From Burhinus oedicnemus (taxonomy: Eukaryota; Chordata; Aves; Charadriiformes; Burhinidae): 64,000 nt of DNA. The stretch is from the NCBI GenBank assembly GCA_008921705.1, contig VFFE01008410.1, positions 1,476,186-1,540,185 of the forward strand, in the 5' to 3' direction. Of the stretch, positions 1 to 11,957 are shown in pieces (position 1 is the stretch's first letter; every line of letters starts with the position of its first letter). The position numbers and the translations under genes were made by a program. Under the pieces are notes generated by a model that was not told the DNA's origin, ran no database searches, and was given only the letters and a program-made list of their open reading frames with translations.

Positions 1-3000
1 TTAGTAGCTTCCTGAGAATTTGAGCTTCCTTTGAAACATTGATCATTGAGTATCACTAGAGACAGCAAACTAGCCTAGGTGGCCATTGGCCTGCTCCACT
101 GGGGAAATTCATTGGTTTCTTGTGCTTTGGTCAGTTCACATTATTCAAGGTTAATTGGCTATTCTGCCACTTAAAGTTATTTTTAAGCTTGCTGTTTCAC
201 TGGACACCACACAGATTTGGGATTTTCTGATTTAAATGTCAGTGACAGGGTTTTTAATATTAGTTTCAGGCTGTGCTTTAACTACTGCATGCAGTAGAGT
301 CCCAGTTATTGGTCCCACTCAGAGAGATGCTCCCTTTCTCGTAAGTTATCCACCTCTTCAATTGGCTCATTTGTTCAGTCATCCAGTTAGACAAATATGT
401 TTGGTACTGTCAGAGAGGGCCAGGTGGTAGGACTGCACTGCACCTTTTTAACCAAAACAGAGCTGTCCGTGTAGGTCAGTTTGAGGCATCTGTTATAAGA
501 GAATGCAGAGGAAATATATTAAGTTGCAACTATGAGACAGCTTTTGTCCAGTTGGACATTATTCCATCTCTGCCCAGAATGGCTGCAAAACCAGGCATGA
601 CAAATCTTGAAGAAAAATACGTAACAAGCTTTTCCATTTTACAAGCATTTCTCCTAAAGACTGATTTCCAGGAGCACCTTCCATGACATGAAAGGCAGTT
701 AAGTCTCTTCCATCTCAGTTGCCCTCTTGTTCTTCTAGTTGTACTGTTATGAGAGAAGAGGCAGTAAATGGTCAGTTTTCCTTGCCAGAACTGGTTCTGT
801 TTAACTGGAAGAGTAGTTGGTAGTTTGTGTCTAGAAAGCACCATGCCTACTGTTTATTTGTGCTCAGGGAACAGGATGTTGTGGTACAAAGTGAGATAGA
901 GCTTGCTTTCTCTCATGTAGAAAGATGTATTGGATGACCTCCTTGTTATGAGTCTCTTCTCACTTACTCATAGTGCACAGTACTCCCTGTGTAATCAAAG
1001 TGGGAGGTCTCTGCAGATAATCCGGGTATGTTCTGGAGAGTGAAAGTAAGATCAAGCGATAACTTAGCCTTTTTTATTTATCCAGAGTTCAGTAAATCTG
1101 CTCCCCAGACTCTTAGCTTATGAACAACAGAAAGAGAAAACATCTTTACTCACAGAAACTAATGTAATTCTTGCTAGGTCGTCTGACTAACAAAGAAATC
1201 ACGTCCAGTGATGGGAGCAGCCGCAGCTGAAGAAGTTACTGCATGGAGGACTCTCCCTTTACAGTGAGTTTAACAGAAGCAACACACGCTGTAATCCTTG
1301 AACACATATCTGGGGGACACAGCCACCTGTCCTTCCTCATTAAAACAGAATATCATTTAGGAGTAACACCTCTAAAGAAAATACTGATTTCCCTTTAGTG
1401 TCATTCTTTAGTATGTAGTGATGCAAAAAAAGAAAAACCAAAACCCACCCTTAAAAAAAAAAACCCAAACAGGTCTTTCTCTAAATTTCTATCAAGAAAA
1501 TCTGGACTGCAGGGTGGTTGCCCCAGTTTAGGTGGCCAGGAATACATCATTACATGTCTTTATACCTAGATCTGCCATTCCTGGGCAACGAAAATAAGTA
1601 CAGAATCAATTATATACACTCATTTAAGCTCTTCTTTTAAGCTGTAAGTCAAACTGTATTTTATCCAATAAATATTTTGGGAAGGTAGACTGTAATCAAA
1701 GTAAGCTCTGGAGATGGCATCTGCAGACAACTGGAGAGGCCTGAAGAGCTCTTCAGTGTAGAAGACTGTTGTACACTGAAGTCTCTGACAAAGCGTGCTC
1801 AGGCAGGGAACTTGTCAACCAGAAGTAAAATCTAGATGCTTAGAGCTGGAAATAATGAATGATCAGCCTGAACAAAATGAGTTTGAGAGGATGCTGAGAT
1901 CTGGACATTGTTTCCTAAAAGGGAAAATGGTAATCATTTAAGGGAACCCAGCGAGGAAGGTCACTAACTAATCTCAAAATCAAATCAAATCAGAAGACAT
2001 TAAAAGATGGACAACAGAAGAGACTGAGGATAGAGAAATTTTTTATTTTTTACTTGATGTCATAATCCTTAGGAAGTGTACTAGAGGATGCTCTGGAAGG
2101 AAAAGTTGTTTGAACCTTGGTGACGTTGATCTAAGGAACCTCTAGCCTATTGACTAAGGGAAGAAGTATTGCACATGTGGACAACTCAGTTATAAGGAGT
2201 TATATCAGTGGAAATTAAGATTTAAGAAAATAGAGTATGAGGAGAGAGATAATATTTTTCATTTCACTGGAAGAATGTGATCCCTCTCTGCATAAAAAAG
2301 TCCAGTATTTTCTCATTTTCAGGGGGCAAAACCTGTATAAATAATGAGTTTCTAAAGAAGACTGGGGATACATTATGTTTATATTTGCACCAGGACAGAA
2401 CAAAAGGTAAGATGTTGTTTATTTCTCTCAGCATTGTGAACTACAGCAGCAGAGGTTACATTATTAATACTAGTTTTCTCAGTTCAATACCAGATCTGAG
2501 CATGGTAATAGTTTATGTGATACAGGAAGTCCTGTAGAACAATATCTGATCTTCAACTTAGAGTTTATGAAAAATCTTCCAGTACAGCTTTTTTTTTGCA
2601 CTTGCAGACTTGGAAAGAATAAAATTAAGACTCTAATTAAAATTGTGTAAACGTAGCACAATTTTCTGTTAACAAGATCATTTGTTGAGTATTTTTCCCA
2701 CATCTAGTGCGGCGTTCTTCAACTTTTTGGCCCTGCTTTTCCTCAGGGAAAGTACAGAAATCTATCAGGAACAAACAGCTTGTGTTTAAAGAATACTGAA
2801 ATGTTTATCGGTCATTTTACAAAGGGCATAATCAATATTTATTCCAGTCACAATTAATATTCTGCAAACACAGGGCACATCATGTCCTTCTGAACCTAAG
2901 TAGATTTTCTTTGTACCAATGCAATTTTATAAACTGTTAGTTTAGCTAGCTAATTATAAAAGTAACAAATCAAGCTATGCATATGAACTAGTTTCCTGGT

Positions 3001-3599
3001 AAAACAAACCTTGACCTTAGCTAGGAGGAGACAGCAAGAACAGTGAATGTTTTCTGCAATAATTAACCAACTAAATAAAAAACTGCATTTCTAGAGTCAA
3101 AAAACCCAAACAAACCAAACACCTGACACCTTCAGTGAAAGCATCTCTGAAAGTCAATGTCTGGATGTCAGCAAGAATAGGAAGTTTTAAAAAAAAAAAA
3201 AAATTCACAAAAAACTGTGGCACCTTTAATAATAGAATGTTTTTCGTTTGTATTTCACTGACCTCAGAGAATGAAATTCTATTCATAAAGCAGTTTACAG
3301 AACACATTTGGGCCCCATCACTGATATTAAATTAATCACAAAATGAAATTATTTAGCCACAAAACAGTTTTGTCTTGGGTGAGGTAGATTCTGATTCTGA
3401 TCTCATTTACAATGGTTTTACATCAGTTTAATTTGATTTCACTGAAGCTTATGCTGTATAAAAGAGAAGAGAACATGGCTCATATTTTCTGCATGGCCAT
3501 AAATTGCACACAATTGAAAAAAGAGGAATTTCTACTCTGGGAAGAAATCCATGCAAATGTATTTTGCTAAAATTGGGCAGCCTGTTTAGAGTGTGCTAC

Positions 3600-3617
3600 T
3601 TTTTTTTTTTTTTTTTT
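3600..3617. repeat. Homopolymer T run
   Basis: An uninterrupted run of about 18 T. It has no polyadenylation signal or gene-like sequence beside it that would make it the tail of a retrocopy on the minus strand. Confidence 0.85.
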
Positions 3618-4384
3618 AAATGAGCTTAGCTACAACCAGAGAAGATGCTAGATTTCCAGTGCAAATGACTCCAAATCAGTCAGGTGGTTCAGTTTTGTTG
3701 AGGATTCTTAGGAGAAAATGGAAGAAAATAATCTAGAGAATTTCTGAAAGAGGAGCATCTTAATTAGATAATGTCACTTTGGGATACTTGTATTTGTTCA
3801 GTCCAGTATTACTCAGGTATTTATCAGTAATGAGAATAGAAAAGCAAGGTGGAAGAGGATTCCCAGGCTGCTGCAGAGCACCTCACTGGTTGGGACCAGT
3901 CAAAATCATGTTATTTGCATAAGACAGAGAAGAACGGTTATACTACCTGTGTTGAACTGATCCTCAAAGTGTTGCCAAATTTTAGCCAATTCTAGCCATG
4001 TTTTAGCCACATTTTTGCCTCTATATTTTACTTTTATTTAACTTTCTAACCAGAAGTCATGTGGAGTACTTCTGAAGAAATCTCTATTGTTGTTCGCATA
4101 AAAAAGCCTCCCAGCTAGCAAAACATAAGTGACTGCCCGGGTCCCTTGCAGTGAAAGCTGTAAGTTGCAGGGTCCTACAAAGACATATGAAAGAGTGCAG
4201 CCTTGTCTTTTCCTTTCTCCTCCCTTGGGGAAGTCCCTCATAACCTGTTTCCTCTTGGGTGCTTGTCAGCGAAGAAACATGCTTCTGCACATACCTCTGT
4301 ATGATGCAACAGGAGGTCAGAGGTACCCTCTAATCTGTCGTGCGTGTACATGTACTACGTTCAGTGGGATCTGAGTTAAATTTT

Positions 4385-4449
4385 AGGGGGAAAAAAAGGA
4401 AAAAAGAAAAAAAAAAACAAAGAAAAAAGAAGAAAAAAAGAAAGAAAAA
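4385..4449. repeat. A-rich purine tract
   Basis: About 65 bases are almost entirely A and G (AAAAAAAGG, AAAAAAG and AAAG-type units) with a single C. This is a low-complexity homopurine tract with no regular period. Confidence 0.85.
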
Positions 4450-7400
4450 TACTTTGGACAGATGGAAAGAAATTCAGTATTTCCTGTGAACTCTTTTCCT
4501 ATGTAAGGGAACAAGAACTGCTAAATAGGCATGTAGCTTGGCTGTGATTCTTCCTTTGGGAATGCTGCATAGGAAATTACTAGCTCCCCTCAAGCTCCAC
4601 ATCCCATGTTAACTCCATAGGTCAGTACCTTTCCATCCAGCCACTGCACGTGACTCAGACAAGAAAAGGCTTTCAGATTGCTACACAGCTACAAGCACCT
4701 AACCATGATCACTTCTTTTCAATGTCTCCTCCTGACTGCATTTGGAATTCTACTCTTCACTCCCTTCCCTACCTGTACACACATGCGCCCATACACCTGG
4801 AGCATCAGCTGCTGTGGTGCCCATGGCCAGGTACATGGATGTCCCCTTTCCCTGCCACCACCTTATTCAACATGGTGAGTTTCTCTCCAGGAGTCAGTCT
4901 CAAATTCTTTTCTGGGTCTGGCCTGCAACCTCCCATGATGAGCTTCATCTCCCTAACAGGGAGCAGAGGCCTCAGCAGGATAAATCCACCAGCATCCCCA
5001 AGCTGTTCAGACTGCAGCGGTAGAGGATATGCAGCACCTTGGGATTCTTCGTAGTCTGAGTGCACTTCTGGTGAACTGTGAAAAGGGGTAGCTCCTGCCG
5101 TTGTCTTGCACACACAAGTGCTTCTGTGGTCACTGGCATGCCTATCCAAATGGTAAATATTTAATGAACTGGCAATCACATAACAAATGTAATGTTGGAC
5201 ACCAATAGAAGGAGTGGAGTTTGATGTAAGATTTTCTGTTTAAATTAGAATTGATCTAGATTTACAAACACTGCCTGTTCAATGAAAACATCTTTATGTG
5301 ACTCAGATCAACAATGCAGAGAGCAGAAGAGAGTTTCCCTTTCTACTAAAGAAGCAGAAATAAAAAAAGCACAGAGATGACTATTCTGATGAAAAGCAAA
5401 AGGAATACTTCAGCTTATAAGTAATTTCTTTTTTTGATACTCTAGAACTGCATTTTCAGGGGAAAAAGGGACTCTATTAAGGGATTTAGGGTTCCAGCTT
5501 GGCAGCATATTAAGGTCTTCATTAACGTGATTTAAAAATAATCAAGTATAGTTGCTGGGGTTTTATGATACAGGTAATTTTTGTTGTATTATCTGTATTT
5601 TTTAGGAAGTAGATAGAATAGTAGAAGAATACTGGAGAAGTATGAGAATATTATTTTTGAAATATAGGTGAAACTAAAAAAAATTAAGTATCTTTAATGA
5701 AGCAGAACAGCTTATACAGTAAGATTCTACTCTACATGAATAAGGGTAATAAAATAAGATATTTTTTAAAATGGAAAATGGAAGAAAATTTGTCTGAAGA
5801 GGAAAATAACTTCCAACAGCTATTCAGTTGGAGGAATAACCTACAAACTCATAGTGCAGAAGGAGGCCTGAGGGATATCAGATAGCAAATTGTACCTGAG
5901 TCTGCAATGTGCTGTGCCTACAAAATAACACTGGCTTGCGGGTTTGTGCTTTGCAAATGCAGAGATGAGTGGTCAAAGAACAGAGAGGTAAGTCACCCTC
6001 TGTTCTAGCTCTGCCCCAGGCATATGGAAACCTGACCCTATTTCTTGGTGCTGTGTTCCCAGAAATGTGGTGATGCATGGGAAAGAGAGAGTTCAGGAGA
6101 AGATACAAAAAATCTTGAAGCAAACAATTTGTCATAAGAAATGAAAAGAAACAGAAATAAATTAATTTGGCAGTCAGATGCCTTGAGAGCAGGTGGTGGG
6201 TATAAAAGATGGTGGCCTACAAATATTTGCTGGTTAAATTGAAGGGTAAATACTCTTATTGTGCTCCATAAATATTTCTGGGGAAGGGTAAACAACAGAG
6301 TGACAAATATACCAATTTATAAAGTAACACTTACTTTACAGATATCACAGGGTAAATATTTTTGGAGTGTAAATATTCCATGGAAAAATATTGTTATGTG
6401 TTCTGCATTGAACAGTAGCTAGGACCGAATGAATTAAATAAAAAACAGTATTTGTCAGGTAGAACAGCAGTATGACATTGCAGAAATCTCATTATAAACC
6501 CCAAGATATTATGGGGAATTTTCTACACAGTCTACTCAAGTATATGCGGGCTGAATTGAATTCTGTTTTGATTGAAAACCTAAGCAAAAAGTCCCAGCAA
6601 CACATAAGGAAATAAAATCACACTTTTAACAAATGACCAACCCCCTGCTTTTCTGCAACAAACTTGGAGGCTGTCAAAACAGTGACAGCAACTTAATTTA
6701 TGAGATCCTGATTTTTCTCCAAGGGGTTACTCCCCACCACATAGAGTTAAACAAAGTAACTCTAATATTGCCTCCTGCCAAAACATTCTTTTTCTGTCTT
6801 TAGTACCCACTAACATTGTGAACCCCCATCATTAATGTGTCAAGACATCCCCCAAAAATGTAACATCAAGTGAAAGTAAATGCCGTCCTTCTTCACTTAA
6901 TGGCTGAGGTGGGATATGACTCTGGAGGTCTCTAGCTCAAGACGCCCACCTAAAGCATAGTGAACCAGAGTGGTTGCCAAGGGCTGTGTCCACCCAGGTT
7001 TTGAATATATCCGAGGATGGAGACAACCTTATAAACTTTCTTTAAATGAAGTAAAGCACCACTAAAATCTCCATCATGCGTTAATGATGGAAATGGATTG
7101 CTGTGCTCAAACCAGCAAATCACTGCCGGTAATTCCACAATTGTATCTCAAGGGGACATCAAGGCTAAGCATCCATCTAATCTCAAACAACAAGATTTCA
7201 GAATAAGTCCACAAAGTGGGACACTACCATCTACAATTTAGTAATTTTCTGGAACACTTGGAGTCTTTCAGCTGTTGTTAAGAAAAGCAAAAGTAGGGAT
7301 TTGTATTGTCAAGATGTGCTTATTTCACACACAACTCAAAACTGAAAACCCAGTTGAATACTAAAGATTCACTCAAGGAAGAGTGACTGAAGAAAAACAT

Positions 7401-8369
7401 TGCTGAAGAATGTGATACTGCATAAGGTATCTTTACTACCGGTTTCTTCCAGCTCCCATCCTTCTTTCTACTAGTCTTTCTTTTAAGATTAGTCCAGCAT
7501 AAGACCTTGTGGTTTTCAAAACATATGTGACATTTTTCCCCTATAAGAAAAGTCTTGCTCAACACTTTAGAAAGGAAAATATTGTATAGCTTATCATAAT
7601 AGACAGTTATCATCCCCTTTTCTTCTTCACTACATGGAGGACAAGGTTTACCGTATTCTAATGAGCTTCTTTCATAAGTTTTCTCCTGTAGCTATATTAC
7701 AAGCAAGGAGTTACACGCTGTGTTATCCATGCTGCTTCTTTTACTTTCTAGACTGCCTCCCTATTTCCTGCTAGTTCTTCCAGTTTACCCAGAGGCAAAA
7801 CTTTCAGCTTCTTTCCTGAGTTTCTACTGTTTCAGCACCTCTCAAATTCTCAAAAGCATTCCTACCTTAAGTACCCCTAATGCTAAATGGGTCCCTAAAA
7901 ATGCAGCCACATTTCCTTTCACTGGTGTGTCACTATTAATGGATGCCACATCTTGTTCAAGACCTCCAGCAACTCATACAGCTCTTTCTGCTGACTCCAC
8001 AATCTGCTGTTTCCAGGCCGTAATGCAATGATTTGAAAACCACTGCCAATGTCTTTGCCAGGGCAATCAAATCAATGCCTTCACATGTGGTTTCCTCTCA
8101 CACCCACCATCTCATCTTTCAGCATTCCTGCTTCAGGAGCCCATAATTTTGACTATGGGATGCAACGTGACTTTTTCTATACAAGAAAGAGCAGCTGTTT
8201 GGCACCACGCTGGCTTCACCAAAGGCAGCATGGAGGAGAAGTCTCCCTAGCGCTAGAGTGATCTCTGAAAAGAAGGAAGTGAATGCCTACCAGGACCTCT
8301 AAAGTTAGACTCAACAAAGAATTTGAAACTGTGTTTTAGTGAGAAGCGAGGCTTGGCAAGGTAGAGGGG

Positions 8370-8428
8370 CTTGAGGAACTATAGAGGTGTTTTCCATCTC
8401 TAACATCTATGATTCTATTATACTATGA
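8370..8428 (+). mobile_element. CR1 LINE 3' tail, decayed
   Basis: The sequence matches the end of a CR1 element read on the plus strand: a degraded form of the CR1 3' UTR (TATAGAGGTGTTTTCCATC, then TCTAACATCTATGATTC) followed by imperfect ATTCTATG-type octamers (ATGATTCTATTATACTATGA). Only about 60 bases are recognisable and the upstream boundary is vague. CR1 insertions are usually 5'-truncated, so a tail alone is expected. The divergence suggests an old copy. Confidence 0.7.
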
Positions 8429-10128
8429 CTAATCTCACCTTGCTTTAATATTCTCTCCTGTAATCTGTTCCATGTACTTATTGCCCTTTCAGTAATGCAA
8501 TTATCTAAGAATCAATGGCCATGTCATCCCTACTAAACACTGCAGTAGGATAAACTACATTATTTCTGAACCATCTGTAATAATGGATTGTGAAGTCTAG
8601 AGCTGAATATCTCCAGTCTGTATGAGTTTTGCCTCTTAATTCCGTTTGTCTCATTTTCAATTAAATCACCAGTGTGTGAACAGGGGTGCTAGAGGATAGA
8701 AAGGGAAGACGGAGATTAAAGGAATATAAAAATGTTTTATGAACCAGGTGAACAGGGAATTAGAAGTGAAACAGGTGAGGGAGAGAAAATAAAATAAGGG
8801 TGAAAAAAACTGAAAATCCTCAGCACTGAAGGAAGATATACTCGGTGGGTATTAAAAGTGGGATACAGAACTTTCATTTTGATATCTTTTAATCAAGTCC
8901 ATGATATGGCTGTACCGACTAAAACCCATTTAGATTTTAATTGCTATAGACTGCAGGAAATTTGCTGGTGACTTTCCAGTTTTTGCTGGACAGATGTTAT
9001 ATACACATCACAAACCCCACTATCATCATAATTGGTAGCCTTGTTGACAAGCTTCAAAGAGATGCCAAATCATGAATAGTTGTGGAGACTCAGCTGCCCA
9101 AAATGAAAATCCTTAATGCATTTTGTCATGTATAATTGTGCTAGAGAGGTGCCAGGGAAGTGCTATCAATATCAAGTTAAATGCCAGCAGAAGCTAAAGG
9201 CTTGGAAAAAAGGGCCAGATGAGACGACCTTATAAATGCTACACAGGAGGTGGGATGGAGCCAAAAATACAGGGGGATGGAGCAAGGGAGAGAGTACTTT
9301 GAAGGAAAATTCTTTACCAGAAATATATTCCTACACTATTTTAGCTTTCTCTGCTGATAAAAGGTTCCATTGTATTCCTTTGATGTATCACAGGATGAAA
9401 AACCCACCCATGGAGTGCAATTCAGATAAGTTTGAGTAGGCAAGAGAAAAAAATTTCAGGGTTAAAGTCCCAGAAGGAGAAAGGAACAAAATTCTCCAAA
9501 CACAAATGGTGGCAAAGGACTGTACAATAGACATCAGCAATGTCAAGAAATGCTGATTAATATAGTGCCATTAAACACATCAAAAATATAAGTGAAGAGC
9601 AAGAACAGAAGAAATGGTGGCAGAAGTAGAGGGTAAGGCAAGAGAGAGGGAAAAATACAGAACAGTATAATGGAAAAGGAAAGTGGCAATGAGGGAAAAG
9701 CTAACCAAAGGAAACCAAGAAATTATTTAGATTCAGTGGTTCATCTTTTTCAGACTGTTGCCATGTACCTTTCCTGGCCAGACTGTGCAAAGGTACTGCT
9801 TGCTGCTGCACCTCTTGTTGCTATGCTGTTTCTTCTTCAATGTGAAAATATTATTGAAATCCGGCCCTCACTACTTCACAAGGACAGCACATGCTATCAC
9901 CCGTGTTGCCTAATTGCTAAATGCTCTCAGAACACTAATGGACGAGTAATGCATGTAGGAGAGCCCATTTTGTAGATTAGATTTCTTAATGGACTTTCTG
10001 GAAGCATGAGAAGTAATTAATCTCCACAGTAACGTACTGTCACCTGCTGCTGGGGTTTTCAAAATTTCTCTTACCAGCACAGCACTTTTTGTTTGTACGG
10101 TGCTGTGTCCATTTGCTTTCTGAATAGT

Positions 10129-10154
10129 GGGGGTGAGGGGGTGGGGTGGTGGGG
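10129..10154 (+). other. G-quadruplex-forming motif
   Basis: Four G runs of 5, 5, 4 and 4 are separated by loops TGA, T and TGGT. This fits the standard four-run G-quadruplex pattern on the plus strand with short loops. The surrounding DNA is AT-rich and not otherwise GC-rich, so the motif stands alone rather than being part of a CpG island. Confidence 0.8.
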
Positions 10155-10852
10155 CGGTTGTGAGATGTGTAACTTTTCTTACTATTGCTTCCACAGGGAG
10201 ATCCACAATTCCACACAAACTATGCATACTTTCCTCCATAGGTTACATCCAGTGTTTGGTAGCCTTTATCCCATTCTTTTCAGGTTTTCTGGTGACTTCA
10301 CAGCTGAAAAAAATTCTTTCCTCTTCAATGTGTGACAGTCCAGTATCTACAGCCACGTAATGCCTGAAGCTCTCACCAAAGAGAATCCAGAGATCCTTCA
10401 TTTGGCCCCAAGATAAGCCAGAACCTAACTTTGTTGTCACCTGCTGAATTCAGCAACAGTTTTCAGTTACACAGGACTTTCAAAAAACAGCCCCGTAGTT
10501 TATTCTTAGTACAAGACATATGTTGGAAAACTTTTGCATTTCATAAATTCCTTGAAATACCTTCAGTAAGTTAAAAAATAACTGCATGATTCTGTCTGGT
10601 GTTGTTCTGATCTCTAGTTTATGAAACTGTAAAATTCCCTCAGTGCTAGTATAGGTGTAGCACTTGTGGAGTTGGAGGCATTTGGCATTTCTTGGAATTG
10701 ACTGTATGCCACTTGTTGTTAGTGTATAACAGGAGTTCTGTTGTTCCTTTTAAACAGGAACACTCTTTGGCATATCTTTGTTTTCAAATGGGACAGAAGA
10801 AACGTGGAGCCAGATAGAGTTATGAATACTGAGCCAATGTTGTTCTGGGCTA

Positions 10853-10876
10853 TTTTTTTTTTTTTTTTAAAAAAAA
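10853..10876. repeat. T run followed directly by A run
   Basis: About 16 T are followed without interruption by 8 A, giving a low-complexity tract that can fold on itself. No retrotransposon body is recognisable on either side. Confidence 0.8.
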
Positions 10877-11732
10877 GCAAGATGGACTTTTAAATTATAT
10901 TTTTGCATTAGTATCCAACCAAAAAAGACTTTTTTTTTTTAATATTCAAAATGGAATAAAGTTGTGACAAACAGAGTTTGGAAAACAGAGAACTTCCAGA
11001 ATAGAATAAAATATTGAATATTGCACACTTTTTAGTGTGTACTGATATGTTAGTTAATGCTGAGAAACAAGCTGAGGCAGGAGTCCAAAATGAGTATGTT
11101 GGTTTAGGACAAGTTATATAGAAAAAACCTCACTTGAGTAGTTGTCCTGTTTTCCTATGGAGACTAAGGCTTATGTAATGATGCTGTCTGTGCATCTGCC
11201 ACCACACTCTTTTGGACGTTCTCTCCTCACATCCCCAGGTAGCTTTTGGACCATTGGTAAATTGTGACATTTGTGGTTAAAGGGAATAGGCCTCAAGGAT
11301 GGATCATTAAGCACTTAAGAACATCATAGTATTTAGGAGACGGCGCAGAAGAGAGAGACCCACACATCTCATATACAGGAGCAGCTACAGCAGAAGCTCC
11401 TGCCTTGATAGACAGAAACAAATCTGCATATGGGCAAGGTCTGTGTCTTCCCATGGGGAACCCCGTAGATATCTCCCTGGGACACACCAAAGTCAATGAA
11501 ACATGAGGCTCATCTCCGCGTGAAAAAGATATCCTGTACCCTGTGGAAATCCTTGCTAAGGATCCAAGCTGGATTCAGAATGAATTATAGGGGAAAAACA
11601 TCCTTTCACCTCTGCTGTTGTTTAGATTTGAGTGCAAAGTTTTGACCACTACCATTTCAACATTACTTGATACATAATAAGTTAATTAATAAATGACAGC
11701 CATTTGTAAAATTAGATTTCTTTTCTTAACAG

Positions 11733-11957
11733 TGCTGGAGAGGCAAAGTATTTTGAAATGGGTTTATTTTTAGTTTTGAACTTAACTTTGACTATTTGGA
11801 AAAATATGTGCTGGCAGATAATGACAAGGGTAGAACTGCTTGGCCTGCTAGCCTTTCGTGACATGAAGCCATCTAATGACATGCTGGTTTTCTTAATGGA
11901 GAGGACAGGAAAGTTCCTTGCCATTATTGTGAGAAGAGTTGTCTTGTGCAGTCTAAG
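11733..11957 (+). other. Weak candidate exon (unrecognised)
   Basis: An open frame runs through a 225-base segment preceded by a pyrimidine-rich tract ending in AG (TTTCTTTTCTTAACAG) and followed by a consensus-like donor (CTAAG|GTAAGC). The frame is open from 11734 through the donor, with an ATG at 11758, and would encode about 75 residues with a hydrophobic first half (GLFLVLNLTLTIW). I do not recognise the protein. The opposite strand is also open over most of the same bases, and AG and GTAAG sites are frequent by chance in AT-rich DNA. This is more likely a chance exon-like segment than a real coding exon. It could also be a lncRNA exon. Confidence 0.15.

Larger units (their letters stand above)
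1..8369. other. Unique AT-rich DNA, no gene recognised
   Basis: No repeat family or exon with convincing coding character was recognised. The longest open frame here (4650-5054, plus, 134 codons) begins at a GTG, and overlapping frames of similar length are open on both strands, so it looks like chance. Simple sequence includes a T run at 3600-3617 and an A-rich purine tract at 4385-4449. The stretch is compatible with intergenic or intronic bird DNA. Confidence 0.6.

Noticed and set aside
3571..3600. GGGCAGCCTGTT resembling a CR1 piece
   Set aside because: The match is only about a dozen bases and neither side continues the CR1 sequence.
4650..5054. Longest plus-strand open frame outside repeats in the left part (134 codons)
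   Set aside because: It starts at GTG, frames of similar length overlap it on both strands, and no domain, splice context or codon pattern supports a gene.
7720..8031. 103-codon frame with a leucine-rich, signal-peptide-like start
   Set aside because: The hydrophobic start comes from a T- and C-rich stretch. There is no family resemblance, and nothing suggests a single-exon gene here.
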